A stretch of DNA of 10,106 nt, taken from assembly GCA_009775605.1 (NCBI GenBank), contig VSPV01000091.1, positions 1 to 10,106 of the forward strand, given 5' to 3'. A model generated the notes under the pieces. The model searched no databases. It was given only the letters and a program-made list of their open reading frames with translations, and was not told the origin of the DNA. Below, one piece after another: positions 1 through 7,312 of the stretch. Every line of letters starts with the position of its first letter. The first letter of the stretch is position 1. Position numbers and translations under genes: made by a program. Source of the stretch: Paramuribaculum sp. Lineage in GTDB: Bacteria > Bacteroidota > Bacteroidia > Bacteroidales > Muribaculaceae.

Positions 1-3
1 ATG

Positions 4-39
4 CAAATTTACGCAAAATTCCCTCCACGGTCAAAAATA
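4..39 (-). promoter_or_regulatory. Leftward Bacteroidetes-type promoter for a gene outside the window
   Basis: On the minus strand there is a TTTG (32-35) followed after exactly 20 bases by TAAATTTG (4-11). This is a full match to the Bacteroidetes consensus of a -33 TTTG and a -7 TAnnTTTG at the usual spacing. It lies just beyond the terminator that ends the preceding operon, as expected for a new transcription unit. A second -7-like octamer, TATTTTTG (32-39), overlaps the -33 element, but no clear TTTG is seen at the right distance from it. The start site and the gene served would lie left of position 1 and cannot be seen. Confidence 0.5.
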
Positions 40-69
40 ATTCGTGGTTCTGCGGGAAAAGTACGGCTG

Positions 70-114
70 AAAAATTCACCGCGACTTTCTGCCTTCCGGC
101 AAAGAGTCGCGGTG
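70..114 (-). terminator. Intrinsic terminator at the end of the efflux/LpxA operon
   Basis: Inverted repeat with perfect 10-base arms, CACCGCGACT (77-86) and AGTCGCGGTG (105-114). The stem extends inward through a short internal mismatch to TGCC/GGCA with a TTCC loop. Read on the minus strand, the stem is followed by AATTTTT (70-76), the U-tract of a rho-independent terminator. It lies 38 bases past the stop codon of the LpxA-family gene. On the plus strand the stem is followed by GAAAATTA, so it is not a good terminator in that direction. Confidence 0.85.
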
Positions 115-151
115 GAAAATTATGAAAGAAAGTGGAGGATTGACTGAAAAA

Positions 152-937
152 TCACTCGAGGTCGCGGGATATGCCTACCAGACGCATGTTGCATCCGCGC
201 ACGAAGTCGAGTATGCGGGTGCGCTCGTCGCCCGGCTCCACGTCGGTCTCGATGCGTTTGAGGGCATTGAACACCGAAGTACCCGATTGATAGATATGGC
301 GGTAGGCTTTGGCGATGTTGTCGATTTTGTCCTCGCTCATTCCGCTTTTGCGCATCACCACGGCGTTGACACTGTAGTAGACGGCGGGATTGTGGGCCAT
401 GATTACATAAGGGGGCACGTTGCCGCTTATACGGCAGCCTCCCTTGATGAGCACCCACGGGCCCACCACGGAGTTCTCGTGGAGAATCACGCCCGAGGAG
501 AGGATGGTGCATTCGCCCACTTCGGCGTCGCCGGCAATGGTGGCGCCGTTGCCTATCACGCAGCGTCCCACAATGTGGGTGTCGTGGCCTATGTGGCTTT
601 CGGCCATTATGAAGCAACCGTTGCCTATGCGTGTGCCGCCTTCCGGTTTTATTCCGCGGTTTATGATCACGTTTTCACGTATCACGTTGTTGTCGCCGAT
701 ATAGCAGTAGGTTTTCGCTCCTTTCCAGCGGAAATCCTGAGGGTCGGCGCCAATCACCGAGTTCTGGTAGATTTTGTTGTCCTTGCCTATGCGGGTGCCC
801 GACATTATGCTGACGTAGGGCATGATGGTGCATCCGTCGCCGATTTCAACGTCGGCGTCGATATAGGCAAAGGGATGGATGGTGACGTTCTCGCCGATTC
901 TGGCGGCGGGGTCAACGTAGGCTAATGGGCTGATCAT
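152..937 (-). CDS. lpxA: LpxA-family acyl-ACP--UDP-N-acetylglucosamine O-acyltransferase (divergent)
   Basis: This 261-residue cytoplasmic protein has the normal length and layout of LpxA, which moves a 3-hydroxyacyl chain from acyl carrier protein to the 3-OH of UDP-GlcNAc, the first step of lipid A synthesis. Residues 1-190 are hexapeptide repeats of the left-handed beta helix, and residues 195-261 form the helical C-terminal domain with AYRHIYQSG (211-219). The block SHIGHD (114-119) carries His115 and His118, equivalent to E. coli His122 and catalytic His125. His153 matches His160 and Gly166 the chain-length glycine Gly173. IGDNNVIREN (80-89) is also conserved. Oddities: the residue aligned with E. 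coli His144 is Asp137, and the usual RGT after the IRE block is RGI (94-96). Start: ATG at 937, 44 bases after the outer-membrane factor gene and with no clear promoter between, so it is probably co-transcribed with the pump. Family assignment is secure. Whether it is the housekeeping LpxA or a second copy is open. Confidence 0.88.
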   Translation of the reverse strand: MISPLAYVDPAARIGENVTIHPFAYIDADVEIGDGCTIMPYVSIMSGTRIGKDNKIYQNSVIGADPQDFRWKGAKTYCYIGDNNVIRENVIINRGIKPEGGTRIGNGCFIMAESHIGHDTHIVGRCVIGNGATIAGDAEVGECTILSSGVILHENSVVGPWVLIKGGCRISGNVPPYVIMAHNPAVYYSVNAVVMRKSGMSEDKIDNIAKAYRHIYQSGTSVFNALKRIETDVEPGDERTRILDFVRGCNMRLVGISRDLE

Positions 938-981
938 GGCTTTTTGGAATTAGGATGAAAGATAGTGTTCATGACCTGCGC

Positions 982-2370
982 TTATCTGCCGCCTCCGAGC
1001 GACTGGTAGAGGTTGATGAGCGCGCGGGCCTGGTTGTTGCGGGCGGTAATCTCGGAAGTCTGCGCTCCGAGCAGATTGGTCTGCGCGGTGAGCACGTCGA
1101 GATAGGTGGTGGATGCGTTGCCCACCTTCAGGAGCTCCTGGGTGTAGTCCACGGCCTTGGTGAGGTCGCCCACCTGCACGTTGACGAGCTGCTGCTTCTC
1201 CACGCTCTTCTGATAGAGGGTCATGGCATCCGAAACCTCTGCGCTGGCGTTCATGAGCGTGTACTCGAAGTTGTTGAGCTGCTGTTTCTGCTGGGCTTTG
1301 GCAGCCTCGAGGCGCGCTATGTTGGCTCCGCGCGAGAAGAGGGGCGCGGTGAGCTGTCCGGCAAGGTTGAGGAAGAATTTGCCGGGGTTCACTATCATGG
1401 AGCCGAGCATATTGGTGAAACCGCCGTTGGCGGTGATGTTCAGGCTGGGATAGAAGGCTGAGCGCGCGCCGGCCGTGTTGTAGTAGGCTGCGGCCAGTGC
1501 ATGCTCGGCAGCCTGCACGTCGGGGCGTGCGGCGAGCTCGCGCATCGGGATAGCGTCGCGGTGTATCTGGGGCATCGGGAGCATTGCCAGAGGCTCTACA
1601 GCCCATGTCTGAGGCATTACGTTGAGAAGCAGCGACATGGTGTTGTTGAGCTGGTTGAGCGAGACTTCGAGGTCGGTGATCGAGGCCAGGATGCCGTAAT
1701 ACTGTGCCTCGCTCTGAACCACGGCCACTTCAGTGCTGCGTCCGGCTTCTTTGAGGTCGCGCATCACCTGCACGGTCTGTTTCCAGTTCTCGGCTGTGGA
1801 GCGGCTCAGCTCGAGCTGCTGCTCGAGGGTGGCGATGCCGTAGTAGGTGTTGGCCACGGCTCCGATTATCTGCGAGCGCACTGCCTGTGCATAGGCCTGG
1901 CTCTGGAGCATGTTTTCTTTTGCGGCACGCTTGGAGTTGAGCAGGCGTCCGAAGATGTCCACCTCCCAGCTTACCGAGAGGGGAATCTGGTAGGAGCGTG
2001 TCCAGCCGCCGTTCTCGAAGTGCGACACCGAGCCGTTGGGGGCCAGGGCCACGGAGGGGAGGAAGCTCAGACGCGCGCCCTTGAGCTGGGCGTGGGCTAT
2101 GTCAACGTTGAGTTTGGCGTTCTGCAGATTGGTGTTGTTCAGCAGCGCCTGGTTTATGAGGTCGGCGAGCACCGGGTCGGTGAACACCTGCTGCCATGCC
2201 ATGTTGCCGAATGCCATGGAGTCGGGGGCCTGGCGGAGCGCCTCGGTGTATTCGGCGGTGAGCTCGCTCTGCTTCGACATCTTGAAGTTGCCGTACATGT
2301 TGCAGCCCGGCAGAGCGAGGGCGGCGCAGGCGCCTACGGCCGATATTATTATGATGTTGGTCAGTTTCAT
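982..2370 (-). CDS. Outer-membrane efflux lipoprotein, TolC/OprM (NodT) family
   Basis: This 462-residue protein is the outer-membrane duct of the tripartite pump. The N-terminus is a lipoprotein signal: Lys2, the hydrophobic run IIIISAVGACAALAL (6-20), and a lipobox LPGC with the acylated Cys at 23. Cys15 is a less likely alternative. Two outer-membrane efflux (OEP) repeats follow at about 60-250 and 275-460, as in OprM, where each supplies helices of the periplasmic tunnel and two beta strands. Family hallmarks include SWEVDIFGR (134-142) in the first strand region and ARPDVQAAEHAL (281-292) opening the second repeat. The length is typical for the family. It starts 21 bases after the pump gene stop, so it is the third gene of the operon in the standard adaptor-pump-duct order. 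Its own substrate range cannot be read from sequence. Frame and start are clean, with no sign of damage. Confidence 0.95.
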   Translation of the reverse strand: MKLTNIIIISAVGACAALALPGCNMYGNFKMSKQSELTAEYTEALRQAPDSMAFGNMAWQQVFTDPVLADLINQALLNNTNLQNAKLNVDIAHAQLKGARLSFLPSVALAPNGSVSHFENGGWTRSYQIPLSVSWEVDIFGRLLNSKRAAKENMLQSQAYAQAVRSQIIGAVANTYYGIATLEQQLELSRSTAENWKQTVQVMRDLKEAGRSTEVAVVQSEAQYYGILASITDLEVSLNQLNNTMSLLLNVMPQTWAVEPLAMLPMPQIHRDAIPMRELAARPDVQAAEHALAAAYYNTAGARSAFYPSLNITANGGFTNMLGSMIVNPGKFFLNLAGQLTAPLFSRGANIARLEAAKAQQKQQLNNFEYTLMNASAEVSDAMTLYQKSVEKQQLVNVQVGDLTKAVDYTQELLKVGNASTTYLDVLTAQTNLLGAQTSEITARNNQARALINLYQSLGGGR

Positions 2371-2391
2371 TTTAATGAATGGTGAAAGAGG

Positions 2392-5300
2392 TTAGGCTTT
2401 GCCGATATTGGGGTCGTACTGCTCGATTTCGTTCTCGATGCCCTGGTTGTCGGTGTCTTCCCACTTGAGCGGGCTTATCTTTTCCTGGATTTTCTGGAAA
2501 ATCACGAACAGGGCCGGCACTATGAGCACCTGGAGTATCATGCCTATGAGCATGCCGCCGATCGAGCCTGTGCCGAGGGCGCGGTTGCCGTTGGCTCCGG
2601 CTCCGGTGGCGAACATCATCGGGAGCAGACCGATGATCATGGCGAGCGAGGTCATGAGAATCGGGCGCAGACGGGCCGAGGCGCCGTCGATGGCGGCCTT
2701 GACTACCGACATGCCCATGCGGCGGCGTTCGATGGCGAACTCCACGATGAGGATGGCGTTCTTGGCCAGAAGACCGATAAGCATGATGAGGGCGATCTGC
2801 AGATAGATGTTGTTGGTAATGCCGAATATCTGGGCGAAGATGAATGTGCCCATGAGTCCGAACGGAATCGAGAATATAACGGCCCAGGGAAGGATGTAGC
2901 TCTCATACTGTGCCGAAAGCAGCAGGTAGACGAAGAGCAGACACAGGCCGAAGATTATGGCGGTGGTGGTGCCGGCTCCGGAGCTTGCCTCCTCGCGGGT
3001 CATACCCGAATACTCGTAACCGTATCCCGGAGGAAGGGTCTCGGCGGCCACACGCTCTATGGCGGCGAGGCAGTCGCCGGAGGTGTAGCCCGGAGCAGGG
3101 TTACCGGTCACGGAGATGGACTGGAACATGTTGAATCGGTTCAGAAGGTCAGGGCCGTAGACCTTGGTGATGTTCACGAAGTTGCTTACCGAGGCCATTT
3201 CGCCGCCGTTGCGTATCTTGATGGCCGCGAGTGTCTCGGGGCTTACGCGGGCCTCGGGGTTGGCCTGCATCATCACGCGGTATATCTTGCCGAAGCGGTT
3301 GAAGTTGCTCACGTACATACCGCCGTAGTAGCCCTGCAGGGTGGTGAGGATGTCGCGGGGCGATATGCCTGCCTGTTTGGCCTTGGCGGCGTCGATATCG
3401 ATCATATACTGCGGGAAGGTGGGATTGAAGGTGGTGTAGGCCACCTGAACCTCAGGCTGCTGGTTGAGTTTGCCGAGGAATCCCTGCACAACGGCGAAGA
3501 AGTCGTTGACGTCGCCACCGGTGCGGTCCTGCATCTTGATTTCAAAACCGTTGGTGAGCGAGTAGCCCGAAATCATAGGGGGTGCGAAGAGAACCACGCG
3601 GCCGTCCTTGATGGCGCTGCCGGTCATGGCGTAGAGTTTGCCCAGGATTGCGTCGGAGGTCTGGTCGGCCTGTTTGCGGTCCTCCCAGTTCTTCAGCTTG
3701 AGGATGAAGGTACCGTAAGTGGCTCCCTGGCCGGCCATGAAGCTGTAGCCCGAGATTTTCTGGCGGTATTCGATTTCGGGCACCGTGGCCAGAATCTGGT
3801 CGATCTGGTCGAGAACCTCGTCGGTGCGTTCCTGCGATGTGCCCGGGGGCATGTCGACCATGCAGAAGAGCACGCCCGTATCCTCGTTGGGCACAAGTGT
3901 TGAGGTGGTGATGCTCATGAGCCATACGAGGATGGCCACTGCCACGCCAACTATGCTGAACGATGTAATCTTATGGTTGATGAAGAACGTGGTGAACTTG
4001 CTGTAGGCTTTGAGAATGCGGCCGAAACCTATCTCGAATCCCTTGTGGAAGCGCTTGCCGAATATGCCCAGAATGGTCACTATGGCGCATACTGAGGCTA
4101 TGACGAGCTGCAGGGGCTTGTGGATATTGTACCATCCGAGAACCATGAAGGTGATTGTGGCCACAAGGAAGGCGAAGGTGATAAGCGGCGGAAGGTCGAG
4201 GGTGAAGCGGCGCTTCACGTTCTGGGCCACTGCCTGTCCGGCCGCGCTGTATGCGTCGCCCATGCGCTTGCCCAGCGAGTCGTGGTTGTCGTGACCTTTG
4301 AGGAACACGGCGCAGAGCGCGGGCGAAAGCGTGAGCGCGTTAAGCGCCGAGATACCGATGGCTATGGCCATTGTCAGACCGAACTGGCGGTAGAACACAC
4401 CGGTGGTTCCCGACATGAAGGATACAGGAATGAACACAAGCATCATTACCAGGGTGATGGAGATGATGGCGCCGCCTATCTCGCTCATGGCGTCGATGGA
4501 GGCCTTGCGTGCGTTCTTGTATCCTACGTCGAGTTTGGCGTGTACCGCCTCGACCACCACTATCGCGTCGTCGACCACAATCGCGATCGCAAGCACGAGA
4601 GCCGAGAGGGTGATGAGGTTGATGGAGAACCCGATGAGGTTCATGAAGAAGAATGTGCCGACCAGAGCCACGGGGATGGCGATGGCGGGGATGATGGTGG
4701 AGCGGATGTCCTGAAGGAACACATAAACCACGAAGAACACCAGGATGAATGCCTCGATAAGAGTCTTGATAACCTCATGTATCGAGGCGTTGAGGAAGTC
4801 GTTGTTGTTCATCGGCACAGCGATTTCCAGTCCTGCCGGAAGCTCTTTCTTCATGTTGTCGACCACGGCGAGACAGTCGTTGATGATCTGCGTGGCGTTG
4901 GAGCCGGCGGTCTGGAACACGATACAGCTCGTCGACACATAGCCGTTGAGACTGTTGGAGAAGCCGTAGGTAACGCGTCCCAGCTCCACTTTGGCCACGT
5001 CGCCGAGGCGGAGCACCTCGCCGGTGGGCTTGGCTGAGATCACTATGTTCTCGAATTCCTCAGGTGTGGAGAGACGTCCTTTGTATTTGAGAGTGTACTG
5101 GAAGCTCTGGTTACCCTGCTCGCCGAACGCACCGGGGGCGGCCTCGATATTCTGTTCGGAAAGGGCGTAGGATATGTCGGAAGGCATGAGTCCGTACTGG
5201 GCCATTACATCGGGCTTCAGCCAGATTCGCATCGAGTAGTCGGCGCCGAACGACATTACGTCGCCCACGCCCGACACGCGCTGCAGCTGGGGAATCATGT

Positions 5301-5784
5301 TGATTTTGGCATAGTTGTCGATAAATTCCATGCTGTAGCGTCCCGTGGGGTCGTAGAGGGCCACCATGAGAAGCATGGACGACTGGCGTTTCTGGGTGAG
5401 CACGCCCACCTGGGTTACCTCGGCGGGCAGAAGGTTCTGGGCCTTGGCCACACGGTTCTGCACGTCGACGGCAGCCATGTCGGGGTCGAAGCCCTGCTCG
5501 AAGTATACTGTGATGTCGGCCGAACCGGTGTTGGTGGCGGTCGATTCCATGTAGGTCATGCCTTCGGCACCGTTGATTGACTCCTCGAGGGGAGCAATCA
5601 CGGAGTTGAGCACGGCCTGCGCGTTGGCTCCGGTATAGGTGGTAGATACACGGATGGTAGGTGGTGCGATGTCGGGGAACTGGGTCACAGGCAGCGAGAA
5701 GAGGCCTATGAGACCCAGCAGGACGATGAAGATCGAAATCACCGTCGACAGCACCGGCCTGTTGATAAACGTATCGAGTTTCAT
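2392..5784 (-). CDS. RND multidrug efflux pump, AcrB/MexB (HAE1) family, with enlarged central loop
   Basis: This 1130-residue inner-membrane transporter exchanges protons for hydrophobic compounds and works as a trimer. It starts with MKLDTFINRP and TM1 at about 10-32, then the first large periplasmic domain (about 33-335) with porter motifs such as FPDIAPP (36-42). TM2-TM6 span about 338-497, and TM4 carries the proton-relay pair Asp405-Asp406 in VVDDAIVVVE. The second periplasmic domain runs about 626-935 and includes a switch-loop-like GYSFMAGQG (679-687). TM8-TM12 span about 937-1097, with the relay Lys1008 in LLAKNAILIVEF and RLRPILMTS (1038-1046). All residues needed for proton coupling are present. 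It is longer than E. coli AcrB (1049 residues), largely because of extra sequence at about 500-600 that holds two more hydrophobic segments (about 532-551 and 558-577). HAE1 pumps normally take amphiphilic drugs, bile salts or detergents. The exact substrate is not predictable here. Confidence 0.97.
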   Translation of the reverse strand: MKLDTFINRPVLSTVISIFIVLLGLIGLFSLPVTQFPDIAPPTIRVSTTYTGANAQAVLNSVIAPLEESINGAEGMTYMESTATNTGSADITVYFEQGFDPDMAAVDVQNRVAKAQNLLPAEVTQVGVLTQKRQSSMLLMVALYDPTGRYSMEFIDNYAKINMIPQLQRVSGVGDVMSFGADYSMRIWLKPDVMAQYGLMPSDISYALSEQNIEAAPGAFGEQGNQSFQYTLKYKGRLSTPEEFENIVISAKPTGEVLRLGDVAKVELGRVTYGFSNSLNGYVSTSCIVFQTAGSNATQIINDCLAVVDNMKKELPAGLEIAVPMNNNDFLNASIHEVIKTLIEAFILVFFVVYVFLQDIRSTIIPAIAIPVALVGTFFFMNLIGFSINLITLSALVLAIAIVVDDAIVVVEAVHAKLDVGYKNARKASIDAMSEIGGAIISITLVMMLVFIPVSFMSGTTGVFYRQFGLTMAIAIGISALNALTLSPALCAVFLKGHDNHDSLGKRMGDAYSAAGQAVAQNVKRRFTLDLPPLITFAFLVATITFMVLGWYNIHKPLQLVIASVCAIVTILGIFGKRFHKGFEIGFGRILKAYSKFTTFFINHKITSFSIVGVAVAILVWLMSITTSTLVPNEDTGVLFCMVDMPPGTSQERTDEVLDQIDQILATVPEIEYRQKISGYSFMAGQGATYGTFILKLKNWEDRKQADQTSDAILGKLYAMTGSAIKDGRVVLFAPPMISGYSLTNGFEIKMQDRTGGDVNDFFAVVQGFLGKLNQQPEVQVAYTTFNPTFPQYMIDIDAAKAKQAGISPRDILTTLQGYYGGMYVSNFNRFGKIYRVMMQANPEARVSPETLAAIKIRNGGEMASVSNFVNITKVYGPDLLNRFNMFQSISVTGNPAPGYTSGDCLAAIERVAAETLPPGYGYEYSGMTREEASSGAGTTTAIIFGLCLLFVYLLLSAQYESYILPWAVIFSIPFGLMGTFIFAQIFGITNNIYLQIALIMLIGLLAKNAILIVEFAIERRRMGMSVVKAAIDGASARLRPILMTSLAMIIGLLPMMFATGAGANGNRALGTGSIGGMLIGMILQVLIVPALFVIFQKIQEKISPLKWEDTDNQGIENEIEQYDPNIGKA

Positions 5785-5817
5785 TCTGTAAGAATCTGTG
5801 TTAAAGACTGGTTGAAA

Positions 5818-6990
5818 TTACTTCCGGGCGGTAGAGTCGGCGGGAGCGGCTGCTGCGGCTGCGTCGGTGGGGGTGATGGTCATGCCGTCGCTAAGCTTTG
5901 TGCCCACACCCTCCACGGCTATGCGCTGGCCGGGCTGGAGGCCTGAGGTCACCACGAAGTTCTTGCCGTCGGTGTTGGGGTTGACGGTGATAGGGGTGGA
6001 GACAACCTTGTTGGAGTCGTTGACCACATAGACAAAGCGGCGGTCCTGAAGCTCGAAAGTGGCTTTCTGGGGGATTACGATCACGCCTGTCTGCTCCTGG
6101 GGAATGATCACTGCGCCCGTGCTGCCCGAGCGGAGCATTCCGCTGGGGTTCTTGAAGAGTGCGCGGACCGAGGCGGCGCCTGTATTGTTATCGATCACGC
6201 CTGATACAGTGGCAACCTTGCCGGTGAAGGGATATACGGTGCCGTCGGCCAGACGCAGCTGCACGGCCGGAATCGAGTCGATGGCCTGGGCCATGGAGCG
6301 CGATCCGTTGGCGGTCATGTTCAGGAGGTCCTTCTCGGTGAGGGAGAAGTAGGCGTACACGTCTGAATTGTCAGAGATGGTGGTGAGAGGCTGGGCCGAC
6401 GAGGGAGATGCCAGCGAGCCTTCACGGTTGGGAATGGTGCCCACCACGCCGTCGCTGGGAGCGGTCACCACGGTGTAGGCAAGGTTCTTGCGGGCGGTTG
6501 TGAGGGCGGCGTTGGCCTGCGCCAGAGTGGCGTTGGCGGTCTGCAGATCGTTGTCGGCGAGCTGGAACTCATAGTCGGATATGATGTTCTTTGCAAGAAG
6601 CTGACGCTTGGTGTCGACAGTCATCTGGGCTGTCTTCACGCGTGTCTTTGCTGAGTTTACGGCGGCAATAGCGTTGTCTACGGCAGCCTGATACTGTACC
6701 TGGTCGAGGGTGAAGAGAGTCTGGCCCTTTCTTACGTGCTGTCCTTCATCTACATGCACTTTGGTTATGAATCCCGTTACCTGCGGACGGATATCGATAT
6801 CGGTCTTGCCTTTGATGGTTGCCGGATAGACGGATTCCTCCGTGGCATCTGAGGGAGAAAGCGTAAGAGTGGCAATCTGGGGAGCAGGTGCCTGCTGCTG
6901 TTGCTTTTCGCCTCCACACGAGGCCATTGCCAACGTCACTGCCACACCCGCTACGATAGCGGAAACGCGTTGAAACACTTTTACATTCAT
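5818..6990 (-). CDS. RND efflux membrane-fusion (adaptor) lipoprotein, AcrA/MexA family
   Basis: This 390-residue periplasmic adaptor joins the RND pump to its outer-membrane duct. The signal peptide ends in the lipobox MASC, with Cys25 acylated, followed by a flexible Gln/Pro-rich linker (30-38). Domains in order: the first half of the lipoyl domain (about 60-98, with RPQVTGFITKVHVDEGQHVR at 68-87), an alpha-helical hairpin (about 100-167), the second lipoyl half (about 168-205, with TAPSDGVVG at 176-184), the beta-barrel (about 207-292) and the membrane-proximal domain (about 297-372). An Ala-rich low-complexity tail (377-390) follows. Length and domain order are typical of AcrA. It is first in the operon, preceded by a 400-base non-coding region with a -7 box and palindromes that could control the whole unit. 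The ATG at 6990 is the only start that gives a complete lipoprotein signal. No Shine-Dalgarno sequence is visible, as is common in Bacteroidetes. Confidence 0.96.
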   Translation of the reverse strand: MNVKVFQRVSAIVAGVAVTLAMASCGGEKQQQQAPAPQIATLTLSPSDATEESVYPATIKGKTDIDIRPQVTGFITKVHVDEGQHVRKGQTLFTLDQVQYQAAVDNAIAAVNSAKTRVKTAQMTVDTKRQLLAKNIISDYEFQLADNDLQTANATLAQANAALTTARKNLAYTVVTAPSDGVVGTIPNREGSLASPSSAQPLTTISDNSDVYAYFSLTEKDLLNMTANGSRSMAQAIDSIPAVQLRLADGTVYPFTGKVATVSGVIDNNTGAASVRALFKNPSGMLRSGSTGAVIIPQEQTGVIVIPQKATFELQDRRFVYVVNDSNKVVSTPITVNPNTDGKNFVVTSGLQPGQRIAVEGVGTKLSDGMTITPTDAAAAAAPADSTARK

Positions 6991-7089
6991 AATTCTTCTG
7001 GATGTTTTGTTTATCTTGTTTTACCTTGGTTTATATAACGTATATTGAACGGATTACGGTCTGAAAAAATGCGAAAAAGCACACTTCCC

Positions 7090-7110
7090 GTAATTTCTCC
7101 GCAAAATTAC
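7090..7110. promoter_or_regulatory. Candidate operator (21-base dyad) over the efflux promoter
   Basis: Perfect inverted repeat GTAATTT-N7-AAATTAC, with arms at 7090-7096 and 7104-7110. One arm overlaps the -7 box at 7102-7109, so a bound repressor would block transcription of the efflux operon. A third GTAAT-type half-site lies inside the leader (GATTACGG, 7052-7059). Size and symmetry fit a dimeric TetR- or MarR-type repressor, which often control RND pumps, but no regulator gene is in the window and the link is inferred. AT-rich arms could also arise by chance. Confidence 0.4.
7102..7109 (-). promoter_or_regulatory. -7 box of the efflux operon promoter
   Basis: Read on the minus strand, the octamer is TAATTTTG, a full match to the Bacteroidetes -7 consensus TAnnTTTG. 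Upstream the -33 element is poor: only TTCG at about 17 bases is near TTTG. It sits 111 bases ahead of the adaptor start codon, implying a leader of about 100 bases. No other exact -7 match was found between this gene and the GH84 stop. A weak -33 with dyads around it fits an operon that is repressed or needs an activator. Confidence 0.45.
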
Positions 7111-7130
7111 TTAAGAAAAACCTGCCCGAA

Positions 7131-7146
7131 TATGATATATATCATA
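7131..7146. promoter_or_regulatory. 16-base perfect palindrome upstream of the efflux promoter
   Basis: TATGATATATATCATA is its own reverse complement over all 16 bases. It begins 22 bases upstream of the -7 box, so it covers or abuts the -33 to -45 region where activators or repressors commonly bind. The core is a simple alternating AT run, which is self-complementary by nature. Only the flanking TATG/CATA adds real information, so the evidence is moderate. Confidence 0.3.
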
Positions 7147-7297
7147 AAATATCTATCGGTTAACTTTTTTTACGGGTTTAGTTGCCTTACATCCTCACAC
7201 TTGGTTGTCGAAACGCATCAAAAGCGTTTCCCGGACGTTTTTTGGTGTTTTCGGGACGGCGCGGCGCCCCCCGTCCAGGAGCGGGGACGCGAGGCCT
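7147..7297. other. Non-coding stretch with small GC-rich hairpins between GH84 terminator and efflux control region
   Basis: No credible gene is seen in this interval. It contains an inverted repeat GAAACGC/GCGTTTC (7210-7216 and 7224-7230, 7-base loop). On the plus strand a T6 run follows it about seven bases later (7238-7243), so it might stop rightward transcription weakly. It also holds a GGACGG/CCGTCC pair (7254-7259 and 7271-7276) inside a very GC-rich patch, and the 8-base palindrome GAGGCCTC (7291-7298). The rest is unremarkable. Confidence 0.4.
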
Positions 7298-7312
7298 CGG
7301 GGAGTTTCCCCG
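7298..7312 (-). other. Short GC hairpin directly after the GH84 terminator
   Basis: CGGGGA (7298-7303) pairs perfectly with TCCCCG (7307-7312) around a 3-base loop. On the minus strand it comes just after the T-rich tail of the main GH84 terminator, so it may be a back-up stop or a barrier protecting the RNA 3' end. It has no U-tract of its own. Confidence 0.35.

Noticed and set aside
25..47. CCACG/CGTGG inverted repeat near the left edge
   Set aside because: Arms are only five bases with a 13-base AT-rich spacer, which is expected by chance. The region is better explained by the leftward promoter.
122..925. 267-codon open frame on the plus strand across the LpxA gene
   Set aside because: It lies almost exactly opposite a clear LpxA-family protein. 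Its His/Val/Ala-rich translation has no family resemblance and is what an antisense frame of a GC-rich gene gives.
1501..2385. 294-codon plus-strand frame across the outer-membrane factor gene
   Set aside because: It is antisense to a well-supported OprM-type gene, its composition is biased and unnatural, and it has no promoter.
4120..5037. 305-codon plus-strand frame inside the RND pump gene
   Set aside because: The translation is rich in His, Glu, Asp and Arg, a mirror of the pump's hydrophobic codons. There is no independent evidence of coding.
6850..6960. Possible broken start of the adaptor because of the Gln-rich low-complexity run
   Set aside because: The signal peptide, lipobox and the rest of the frame are intact. 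A Gln/Pro linker after the acylated cysteine is common in adaptor lipoproteins.
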